64,000 nucleotides of DNA. Origin: Mesorhizobium sp. SARCC-RB16n (GTDB taxonomy: Bacteria > Pseudomonadota > Alphaproteobacteria > Rhizobiales > Rhizobiaceae). Below, in pieces: positions 57,365 through 64,000 of this stretch (positions are counted from its first letter, which is position 1; each line of letters opens with the position of its first letter). A program made the translations under genes and the position numbers. A model generated the notes under the pieces. The model saw nothing but the letters and a program-made list of their open reading frames with translations. It was not told the DNA's origin and ran no database searches. The stretch lies in contig NZ_ML703264.1 of the NCBI RefSeq assembly GCF_008520305.1, positions 271,966 to 335,965 on the forward strand, given 5' to 3'.

Positions 57365-58366
57365 TCAGGTTCTGAGCGGCAGCACGCGGTCCGGCGGGCG
57401 ATGGCCATCGACGAAGGCGCGAATATTGATGATGACCTTCTCGCCCATGTCGATACGGCCCTCGAGCGTGGCCGACCCCATATGCGGCAGCAGCACGACC
57501 TTGTTCCTGGCGGCGAGCTTCAAGAGCTTGCCGTTCAGGGCCGGCTCGTGCTCGTAGACATCGAGGCCGGCACCGGCGATCTTGCCGTCCTGGATCAGCT
57601 TGACCAGCGCTTCTTCGTCGATGATGTCGCCGCGGGCAGTGTTGACGATATAGGCGGTGGGCTGCAGCAGCGCCAGCCGCCGTGCCGACAGGAGATGGAA
57701 GGTCGCGGGCGTCGACGGACAGTTGACCGAGATGATGTCCATGCGGGCCAGCATCTGATCGAGGCTCTCCCAATAGGTCGCCTCCAGCCCATCCTCGACC
57801 GCCGGCAGCACGCGATGCCGGTTGTGATAGTGGATGGACAGGCCGAAAGCCTTGGCCCGCCTGGCAACGGCGGTGCCGATGCGGCCCATGCCGACAATGC
57901 CGAGCCGCTTGCCCCAGATGCGCCGGCCAAGCATCCAGGTCGGCGACCAACCGGCCCATTTCTTGTCGCCCGTAAGCACGCTGGCGCCTTCCGCCAGCCG
58001 GCGTGGCACGGCCAGCATCAGCGCCATGGTCATGTCGGCGGTATCTTCGGTGAGCACGTTGGGCGTGTTGGTAACGGTAATGCCTCTCTTGGCCGCCGCC
58101 GTCACGTCGATCTTGTCGACGCCGTTGCCGAAATTGGCGATCAGCTTGAGGTTGTCGCCGGCCTGCGCGATCAATGCGGCATCGATCTGGTCGGTCACGG
58201 TCGGCACCAATACGTCGGCTTCCTTGACCGCGGCGACCAGTTCCGGCTGCGTCATCGGCCTGTCCTCGACATTCAACCTTGCGTCGAACAGTTCGCGCAT
58301 GCGGGTCTCGACCGGGTCGGGCAGCTTTCGCGTGATGACCACGAGAGGCTTCTTTTTGCCTGGCAT
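57365..58366 (-). CDS. D-2-hydroxyacid dehydrogenase (glyoxylate/hydroxypyruvate reductase type)
   Basis: This 333-residue NAD(P) enzyme has the Rossmann motif GIVGMGRIGTAVARRAKAFG. The catalytic Arg, Glu and His are in NTARGDIIDE, AGLDVYEHEP and LLPHMGSATLE. It probably reduces hydroxypyruvate or glyoxylate, or oxidises D-glycerate. ATG 58366 follows GAGGGAAACA; a further upstream ATG lacks a site. It is divergent from the SH3 gene. Confidence 0.88.
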   Translation of the reverse strand: MPGKKKPLVVITRKLPDPVETRMRELFDARLNVEDRPMTQPELVAAVKEADVLVPTVTDQIDAALIAQAGDNLKLIANFGNGVDKIDVTAAAKRGITVTNTPNVLTEDTADMTMALMLAVPRRLAEGASVLTGDKKWAGWSPTWMLGRRIWGKRLGIVGMGRIGTAVARRAKAFGLSIHYHNRHRVLPAVEDGLEATYWESLDQMLARMDIISVNCPSTPATFHLLSARRLALLQPTAYIVNTARGDIIDEEALVKLIQDGKIAGAGLDVYEHEPALNGKLLKLAARNKVVLLPHMGSATLEGRIDMGEKVIINIRAFVDGHRPPDRVLPLRT

Positions 58367-58514
58367 TGTTTCCCTCGTTGAGACCTCTTTAACCAAGACC
58401 GGCGAAACTGAAAGCTGGTCGCGGCAGCTGATTTACCCATGTAACAAGCGGTGCCGCCGAAGACAAAGAAAAAGGGGTGCCGCAGCCGTCGGGCCGGCGC
58501 CGAAAGGAACGAAA

Positions 58515-59075
58515 GTGTCTGGTTTCGCGTCGCTTCGCCTGGCCCTCAGCGCAGCATTTCTCGGCGCTCTCCTCTATTCTCCGCTTGCCGTCGCGCAGAG
58601 CGCGGCCGCCCCTGCCCAGAGCGCCATCACGCTCGGACCGAGCGGCCTGCCGCTGCCGCGATTCGTCAGCCTGAAGTCCGGCCGCGTCAACTCGCGCGTC
58701 GGCCCCGGCGCCAATTATTCGGTCGACTGGATGTATATGAAGGCCGGTCTGCCGATGGAGATCATCCAGGAGTTCGATACGTGGCGGCGCGTGCGCGACG
58801 CCGACGGCTCGGAAGGATGGATCAACCAGTCGCTGCTTTCGGGCCGGCGCACAGCGATCATCGCGCCCTGGCAGCGCGGCAAGGGCGGCCAGGTCAACCT
58901 TCTGAAGGGGCCCGACAAGGATGCCAGGGTGGTGGCGATCGTCGAACCCGGCGTGATGGGCACGATCAAGTCTTGCGACGGCCAGTGGTGCGAAATGACG
59001 CTCGACGGCCACACAGGCTGGCTTGCCCAGTCGGTCGTCTGGGGGGCTTATCCCGGCGAGCGGGTCAAGGACTGA
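58515..59075 (+). CDS. exported SH3-domain protein
   Basis: This 186-residue protein has a signal peptide of about 25 residues (LSAAFLGALLYSPLAVAQS) and two bacterial SH3 domains: GRVNSRVGPGANYSVDWMYM with GWINQSLLSG, and GQVNLLKGPDKDARVVAIVE with GWLAQSVVWG. Such domains bind cell-wall or proteins in the periplasm. The start is GTG 58515 with AAGGAAC upstream. Its 3' end overlaps the frameshifted DUF4260-like gene by 11 bases. Confidence 0.8.
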   Translation: MSGFASLRLALSAAFLGALLYSPLAVAQSAAAPAQSAITLGPSGLPLPRFVSLKSGRVNSRVGPGANYSVDWMYMKAGLPMEIIQEFDTWRRVRDADGSEGWINQSLLSGRRTAIIAPWQRGKGGQVNLLKGPDKDARVVAIVEPGVMGTIKSCDGQWCEMTLDGHTGWLAQSVVWGAYPGERVKD

Positions 59076-59446
59076 ATGTCTCGCGTTTGCGCCCGATTGG
59101 GCCAAGATGGGTGTCCTGAAACCCTGTCGACAGCTTCAAGCCGTAGCCCAGTGCACGGTCGAGCGCGATATGGGCGATCCAGACCAGTGCGATGGCGCTG
59201 CCGACCGCATTGCCGGCGAGATGCCCGGCAAGCAACAGAAGCACCGGTACGATTCAGGGCGTGCAAGGCGTTGTAGGCAATGGCGCCGATGCGCGGGCCA
59301 CCGAGATAGCCCAGCATCGACAGGTCCGGCGCCAGGATGAGCAACGCGAAGAGCCACCAGGAAATGCCTGTCGCGCCATAGAAGACGATTGCGGCAACCG
59401 CCACGACGGCCCATTCGACCCGGACTATCCAATCGAGGGGTCTCAT
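59065..59446 (-). pseudogene. DUF4260-like membrane protein gene with a one-base frameshift
   Basis: The frame from ATG 59446 begins MRPLDWIVRVEWAVVAVAAI, with WWLFALLILAPDLSMLGYLG, typical of small DUF4260 membrane proteins. After YNALHAL (near 59260) it leaves the conserved sequence. A one-base shift gives IVPVLLLLAGHLAGNAVGS and WIAHIALDRALGYGLKLS, the family's second half, and ends at a TGA at 59067-59065. One extra base in CTGAATCG would explain the break. Total length is about 126 residues, normal for the family. This is a mutation or a sequencing error. Confidence 0.75.
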
Positions 59447-59451
59447 CCCCG

Positions 59452-59543
59452 ACCGATTATTCGGGCCAGACCGATTATTCGGGGCTTACGGATCACTCCG
59501 GCCAGACCGAATATTATTCCGGCCTCGCCGGTCATTCCGAACG
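59452..59543. repeat. degenerate 18-bp tandem repeat beside irr
   Basis: Three 18-base units at 59452, 59470 and 59488 (first unit ACCGATTATTCGGGCCAG) are followed by a 21-base unit and a partial one. The last overlaps the final codons of irr. In one forward frame the units would read TDYSGQ, TDYSGL and TDHSGQ, but no gene with that frame is supported. Confidence 0.75.
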
Positions 59544-59963
59544 CTTGGGACGCAGCCTCACCACGATATCGACATTGGCGATCTCCATGCCTTCGGGCGG
59601 CTCCGGCAGATTGGTGACCGTGACCGGACCGTTGGCGATGTCGAAAATCCTGTTTTCGCCTTCGATATAGAAATGGTGGTGGTCGGAGGTGTTGGTGTCG
59701 AAATAGGTCTTGGAACCTTCGACGGCGAGGATGCGCAGCAGCCCCGCCTGGGTAAACTGGTGAAGCGCGTTGTAGACGGTGGCCAGCGACACCGGCACGC
59801 CGGCGGCCTGCGCCTCCTCGTGCAGTTCCTCAGCCGACAAATGGCGGTCGCCCTTGGCGAAAAGCAGGTCGGCCAGCGCAATGCGCTGGCGCGTCGGCCT
59901 CAGGCCGGCCTCACGTACCCGCTTGTCCACAGCGACATTTTCCTTCCGGCAGCCCCGGTCCAT
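59532..59963 (-). CDS. irr: Irr, heme-responsive Fur-family regulator
   Basis: This 143-residue Fur-family protein has the Irr motif DHHHFYIEGENRIFDI (His95-97), which binds heme and separates Irr from Fur and Zur. The winged-helix DNA-binding region is at about residues 20-75 (ATVYNALHQFTQAGLL). Irr controls iron and heme genes in Rhizobiales. ATG 59963 has GGAAGA upstream; a TTG at 59975 is less likely. It lies divergent from fabA, as in many Rhizobiales. Confidence 0.93.
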   Translation of the reverse strand: MDRGCRKENVAVDKRVREAGLRPTRQRIALADLLFAKGDRHLSAEELHEEAQAAGVPVSLATVYNALHQFTQAGLLRILAVEGSKTYFDTNTSDHHHFYIEGENRIFDIANGPVTVTNLPEPPEGMEIANVDIVVRLRPKRSE

Positions 59964-60049
59964 CTGGTCTTCCAAGCTCGCAGTCCCGCTTCAAGACACG
60001 CCCAGAATGGCAAAAAAATGAATGTCTGCCGAAACCGGACCCCTGTTGA

Positions 60050-60078
60050 CATATATTCTGTCGCCCGAATGCGATCAA
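60050..60078 (-). promoter_or_regulatory. possible irr promoter
   Basis: On the minus strand TTGATC (60078-60073) and TATATG (60055-60050) are spaced 17 bases apart, about 85 bases upstream of the irr ATG. A forward TTGACA at 60046-60051 overlaps it, but no good -10 for fabA follows. Confidence 0.4.
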
Positions 60079-60205
60079 TAGCGCGCATTGACCCGGGCAG
60101 ACTGGCGGGTTAAGCGCAAACGCCGGTTTCCGGCCTGAAACAGATTGTGTTAGGACACCAACGACAAGGGCGCGCTACCGCCCGGACGATATGGGGACGA
60201 AATTG

Positions 60206-60724
60206 ATGGCGGGTTCGAAATCCAGCTACGACTACGAAGAATTGCTGGCCTGCGCCCGCGGCGAGCTGTTCGGAGAAGGCAATGCCCAATTGCCCTACCC
60301 ACCGATGCTGATGTTCGACCGTATCAGCGAGGTCAGCGAGACCGGCGGCGCCTTCGACAAGGGTTTCATTCGCGCGGAATTCGATATCAAGCCCGACCTG
60401 TGGTTCTTTGCCTGCCATTTCATCGGCAATCCGATCATGCCGGGGTGCCTCGGCCTGGACGCCCTGTGGCAATTGACCGGCTTTTATCTCGGCTGGCTAG
60501 GCGAACCCGGCAAGGGAATGGCCCTGTCGACCGGAGAGGTCAAGTTCAAGGGCATGGTCACGCCGTCGGTCAAGAAGGTCGAGTATGGCGTGGATTTCAA
60601 GCGTGTGATGCGGGGCCGGCTGGTGCTCGGCATCGCTGATGGCTGGATGAAGGCGGATGGCGAGCCCATATATGCGGCGACAGACCTGAAGGTCGGCCTG
60701 TCGAAGCAGTCGGCGGTCGCTTGA
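60206..60724 (+). CDS. fabA: 3-hydroxydecanoyl-[ACP] dehydratase/isomerase
   Basis: This 172-residue enzyme makes the first double bond of unsaturated fatty acids. Catalytic His71 lies in [14 protein letters not shown] and Asp85 in [11 protein letters not shown] 60206 ([13 protein letters not shown]) is chosen over ATG 60191 because of a better ribosome-binding site. It is followed by fabB and fabI on the same strand. Confidence 0.95.
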   Translation: MAGSKSSYDYEELLACARGELFGEGNAQLPYPPMLMFDRISEVSETGGAFDKGFIRAEFDIKPDLWFFACHFIGNPIMPGCLGLDALWQLTGFYLGWLGEPGKGMALSTGEVKFKGMVTPSVKKVEYGVDFKRVMRGRLVLGIADGWMKADGEPIYAATDLKVGLSKQSAVA

Positions 60725-60773
60725 CCGCAGCCCTGGCCAGCCCATTGGCCAGCATCCCTGGAAGGAGTTGCGA

Positions 60774-61994
60774 ATGAGACGTGTCGTAGTCACAGGCCTC
60801 GGCATCGTGTCGTCGATCGGCAACAATGCCAACGAGGTGCAGACCTCGCTGCACGACGCCAGATCCGGCATCAGCTTTTCCGATTCCTTTGCCGAGCATG
60901 GCTTCCGCTGCCAGGTCTGGGGCGCGCCGACGCTCGACCCTTCCGCCATGATCGACCGCCGCGCGATGCGCTTCCTGAGCCAGGGCGCGGCCTGGAATCA
61001 CGTCGCCATGGACCAGGCGATCGCCGATGCCGGCCTCGGCGAGAGCGACATCACCAACGAGCGCACCGGCATCGTCATGGGTTCGGGCGGCCCCTCCACC
61101 CGCACCATCGTCGAGGCGGCCGAAACCACGCTCAAGAACGGCAGCCCCAAGCGCATCGGACCCTTCGCGGTGCCGAAGGCGATGTCGTCGACGGCATCGG
61201 CGACGCTGGCCACCTGGTTCAAGATCCATGGCGTCAACTATTCGATCTCGTCGGCCTGCTCGACCTCGGCGCATTGCATCGGCAATGGTTACGAGCTGAT
61301 CCAGTGGGGCAAGCAGGACATGGTCTTTGCCGGCGGCCACGAGGATCTCGACTGGACGATGTCTGACCTGTTCGACGCCATGGGCGCCATGTCGTCGAAG
61401 TTCAACGACAGGGCCTCGACCGCATCGCGCGCCTATGATGCCAATCGCGACGGCTTCGTCATTGCCGGCGGCGCCGGCGTGCTGGTGCTGGAAGAGCTGG
61501 AGCATGCCAAGGCGCGCGGCGCCAAGATCTACGCCGAGATCGTCGGTTATGGCGCGACCTCGGACGGCTACGACATGGTGGCGCCCTCGGGCGAAGGCGC
61601 GGTCCGCTGCATGCGCCAGGCACTGGCGACGGTCTCCACGCCGGTCAACTACATCAACACCCACGGCACCTCGACGCCGGTCGGGGATTCCAAGGAAATG
61701 GGCGCGATCCGTGAAGTGTTCGGCGAGAAGATGCCGTTCATCACGTCGACGAAGTCGCTGACCGGCCATTCGCTGGGCGCGGCAGGCGTGCAGGAATCCA
61801 TCTATTCGATCCTGATGATGCAAGGCGGCTTCATCGGCGAAAGCGCCCATATCGAGACGCTCGACCCGGAATTCGAGGGCATGCCGATCGTACGCAAGCG
61901 CATCGACAACGCAGAGATCGACACCGTCCTTTCGAATTCCTTCGGTTTCGGCGGCACCAACGCAACGCTCGTTTTCCAGCGCTATTCCGCATAG
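60774..61994 (+). CDS. fabB: beta-ketoacyl-ACP synthase I
   Basis: This 406-residue condensing enzyme extends unsaturated acyl chains. Catalytic Cys162 is in [12 protein letters not shown], and the two His in [12 protein letters not shown] and [16 protein letters not shown] 60774 follows AAGGAG by 6 bases. It starts 49 bases after fabA. Confidence 0.96.
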   Translation: MRRVVVTGLGIVSSIGNNANEVQTSLHDARSGISFSDSFAEHGFRCQVWGAPTLDPSAMIDRRAMRFLSQGAAWNHVAMDQAIADAGLGESDITNERTGIVMGSGGPSTRTIVEAAETTLKNGSPKRIGPFAVPKAMSSTASATLATWFKIHGVNYSISSACSTSAHCIGNGYELIQWGKQDMVFAGGHEDLDWTMSDLFDAMGAMSSKFNDRASTASRAYDANRDGFVIAGGAGVLVLEELEHAKARGAKIYAEIVGYGATSDGYDMVAPSGEGAVRCMRQALATVSTPVNYINTHGTSTPVGDSKEMGAIREVFGEKMPFITSTKSLTGHSLGAAGVQESIYSILMMQGGFIGESAHIETLDPEFEGMPIVRKRIDNAEIDTVLSNSFGFGGTNATLVFQRYSA

Positions 61995-62025
61995 GGCCAA
62001 GTTTTTTATATAAGGATTGCCGGCC

Positions 62026-62838
62026 ATGGACGGATTGATGAAGGGCAAGCGCGGGCTTGTCATGGGTGTCGCCAACGATCATTCGATCGCCTGGGGCATC
62101 GCCCGGAAATTATCCGAACATGGCGCGGAACTCGCCTTCACCTACCAGGGCGAGGCTTTCGGTCGCCGGGTCAAGCCGCTCGCCGACAAGCTCGGCGCTT
62201 CGCTGGTCGTTCCCTGCGACGTCGAGGACAGCGCTTCGGTCGCCGCCACGTTCGAGACGCTTGGCAAGGCGTGGGGCGGACTGGACTTCGTCGTCCATGC
62301 CATCGGCTTTTCCGACAAGAACGAGTTGAAGGGCCTCTACGCCGACACCAGCCGGGACAATTTCGTCCGCACCATGGTGATCTCCTGCTACTCCTTCACC
62401 GAGGTGGCTCGCAATGCCGCGCCGCTGATGACCAACGGCGGTTCGATGATCACGCTGACCTATGCCGGCTCGGTTCGCGTCATGCCGAACTACAATGTCA
62501 TGGGCGTCGCCAAGGCTGGGCTCGAGGCCAGCGTGCGCTACCTCGCCAACGACTACGGCCCGCGCGGCATTCGCGTCAACGGCATCTCGGCTGGTCCGGT
62601 GCGCACACTGGCCGGCGCCGGCATTTCGGACGCCCGCCACATGTTCTCCTACCAGCAGCGCAATTCGCCGTTGCGCCGGACCGTGACGATCGACGAGGTC
62701 GGCGGCTCCGCACTCTATCTCCTGTCCGACCTTGCTTCCGGTGTCACCGGCGAGATCCACTATGTCGATTCCGGCTACCATATCGTCTCGATGCCGACGC
62801 TCGATGAGTTGAAGCAGACGGATGGCGGGCGCGACTGA
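62026..62838 (+). CDS. fabI: enoyl-[ACP] reductase (NADH)
   Basis: This 270-residue reductase completes each round of fatty acid synthesis. The NADH motif is GVANDHSIAWGIARKL. Catalytic Tyr156 and Lys163 lie in PNYNVMGVAKAGLEA. ATG 62026 has AAGGA 9 bases upstream. It is the last gene of fabA-fabB-fabI and the usual target of triclosan-type inhibitors. Confidence 0.96.
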   Translation: MDGLMKGKRGLVMGVANDHSIAWGIARKLSEHGAELAFTYQGEAFGRRVKPLADKLGASLVVPCDVEDSASVAATFETLGKAWGGLDFVVHAIGFSDKNELKGLYADTSRDNFVRTMVISCYSFTEVARNAAPLMTNGGSMITLTYAGSVRVMPNYNVMGVAKAGLEASVRYLANDYGPRGIRVNGISAGPVRTLAGAGISDARHMFSYQQRNSPLRRTVTIDEVGGSALYLLSDLASGVTGEIHYVDSGYHIVSMPTLDELKQTDGGRD

Positions 62839-62968
62839 AGAGCGGTCCCGTCAAATGGGTCCTCTCCCAGTAAAGAAAATAATCCTCTCCAGTAAAATTG
62901 GATGCATTGACGGAAACTCATTTTAAGGGGATTTCCGATATAGGATCCCCCGACCTGGGGACCTATTC

Positions 62969-64000
62969 ATGGCTGCCGTCAGCAACCCGAAGCGAACGCC
63001 TGTGTTCCGACTGCTCACGATAGCAAGTTCGGGCATTGGCAGTTTCGTCCTCGGCATCTGGGGTCTGAAGCACGGGCTTGGTGCCGGGTTTGCCGGCATA
63101 TCGGCTGACATGATGGTATCGATCATGGCCGCACTTTGCGCGCTGGCGGCATCGGTAGCGGCAATGTCCTTCTTCGCCGGCATCGATGAATCGGCGGATT
63201 TTGTCTTCAACGAAACCCATTTCGACAAGCTGACCGGACTGCTGGCGCGCCCGGCTATGGTCGGCAAGGTCGCCGAGGCGGCATGCGCAACAAGCCGCAC
63301 CGGGGAGCCGGTGTTCCTGATCGACATCGACATCGACCGGTTCAAGCAGATCAACGACGCGATCGGCTACACCCAGGGCGACGAGCTGATCCGCGCCTTC
63401 ACCCAGCGGCTGCACAGCTGCGTGCCCGCGCGCGCCGTGATCGGCCGTATCGGGGCCGGCGAGTTCGCGGTGCTGCTCCCGGACCATCTGATCCAGGGAA
63501 CCCTGGAAAGCATGGTCGAGAGGCTCATCGACGAGATGATGGAGCCGTATGAGCTCAGCAGCCACCAGCAATCGGTGAGCCTGTCGGTCGGCATCGTGGC
63601 GATGCCCAAGGATGGTATCGATCCGGTCCTTATCCTGCGGCGCTCCAACCTGGCGCTGCAGAATGCGCGTGCCACTGGAGTTGGCAACTGGGCGGTCTTC
63701 GACAGCGAGATGGGACGCGTGGCCGACCATCGCCAATGGGTCGAATCCGAGCTGCATAGCGCCTTTGAACGCGGTGATTTCGACCTCCACTATCAGCCGC
63801 AGCTCGACCTCCCGACCGGCCGCATCGTCGGCTACGAGGCATTGATCCGCTGGAAGCATCCCGAACGCGGCATGATCCCGCCGATGGAGTTCATCCAGAT
63901 CGCCGAGGAGACCGGCATGATCAACCCGATCGGCGAATGGGTGCTGCGCAAGGCCTGCAGCGACGCCCGCCATCTGCCGGAGGACTGTTTTGTCGCCGTC
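62969..64000 (+). CDS. GGDEF/EAL signalling protein (partial, cut by the window end)
   Basis: From ATG 62969 the frame is open to the window edge (344 residues visible). Two membrane segments lie at about residues 14-34 and 46-70. A GGDEF domain follows, with LIDIDIDRFKQINDAIGYTQ, but its active-site loop is GAGEF rather than GGDEF, so diguanylate cyclase activity is doubtful. An EAL domain begins near residue 270 (LHYQPQLDL, YEALIRWKHPERG) and keeps the EAL residues; its end is beyond the window. It probably degrades cyclic-di-GMP, which is inferred. Confidence 0.82.
   Translation, partial: MAAVSNPKRTPVFRLLTIASSGIGSFVLGIWGLKHGLGAGFAGISADMMVSIMAALCALAASVAAMSFFAGIDESADFVFNETHFDKLTGLLARPAMVGKVAEAACATSRTGEPVFLIDIDIDRFKQINDAIGYTQGDELIRAFTQRLHSCVPARAVIGRIGAGEFAVLLPDHLIQGTLESMVERLIDEMMEPYELSSHQQSVSLSVGIVAMPKDGIDPVLILRRSNLALQNARATGVGNWAVFDSEMGRVADHRQWVESELHSAFERGDFDLHYQPQLDLPTGRIVGYEALIRWKHPERGMIPPMEFIQIAEETGMINPIGEWVLRKACSDARHLPEDCFVAV

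Noticed and set aside
59389-59670. A forward frame through the 18-bp repeats reading TDYSGQ units.
   Set aside because: It has no ribosome-binding site and runs antisense into irr; the repeat, not a protein, explains it.

Overview
The window looks like part of the main chromosome of a Mesorhizobium-like member of the Rhizobiales. This rests on high-GC coding sequence, the order irr-fabA-fabB-fabI and mutM-enoyl-CoA hydratase-rpsT-dnaA, a PodJ-type polarity protein, a Tad/Cpa pilus locus, GANTC sites upstream of dnaA, and an Irr-type Fur protein. No rRNA, tRNA, CRISPR array, insertion sequence, integrase or phage gene was seen, so this is core chromosome rather than an island. The genus is inferred from gene content, not tested.

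Layout. (1) 1-6.9 kb: an orphan periplasmic solute-binding protein, a TerB-like protein, class I lysyl-tRNA synthetase, an S24/LexA-like regulator with a membrane-anchored nuclease-fold protein, and an ankyrin-type gene broken by a one-base frameshift. (2) 6.9-14.6 kb: a minus-strand acyl-CoA oxidation operon (two acyl-CoA dehydrogenases, thiolase, hydratase/3-hydroxyacyl-CoA dehydrogenase, thioesterase) preceded by a near-perfect 30-bp palindrome and a MerR regulator gene. (3) 15.1-19.1 kb: the PodJ-like protein. (4) 19.3-28.2 kb: a TauE/SafE exporter with a coupled TIGR02186-type protein, an Hsp70-like ATPase, a LysR regulator, and a three-subunit molybdoenzyme that best fits cytoplasm-facing sulfite dehydrogenase SoeABC. 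(5) 28.2-34.2 kb: PdeM nuclease plus its Lhr-type helicase, an NlpC/P60 hydrolase, MarR, and an M17 aminopeptidase. (6) 34.4-46.6 kb: the Tad/Cpa locus (tadD; flp, cpaA, cpaB, cpaC, cpaD, cpaE, cpaF, tadB, tadC; then a stand-alone secretin N-domain gene and two TadE/TadG pseudopilins). (7) 46.6-57.3 kb: a PhnD-like binding protein, deoB-mutM, enoyl-CoA hydratase, rpsT, dnaA, dnaN, recF, a MoeB-like protein and a GNAT. (8) 57.4-64 kb: a D-2-hydroxyacid dehydrogenase, an SH3 protein, a second frameshifted gene (DUF4260-like), irr, fabA-fabB-fabI, and the start of a GGDEF/EAL protein cut by the window edge.

How the parts work together. The beta-oxidation operon probably feeds on one acyl-CoA signal through the MerR protein. 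The exporter and the SoeABC-type enzyme could be two answers to intracellular sulfite: expel it or oxidise it. The pilus genes form a nearly complete secretion machine, with CtrA-like sites upstream of flp and cpaB. The dnaA leader combines DnaA-box-like, GANTC and CtrA-like elements, as expected for cell-cycle control.

No clearly undescribed multi-gene system was found. The best leads are the sulfite-linked region, the MerR operators, the stand-alone secretin domain gene, the dnaA control region, the 18-bp tandem repeat beside irr, and the two one-base frameshifts.
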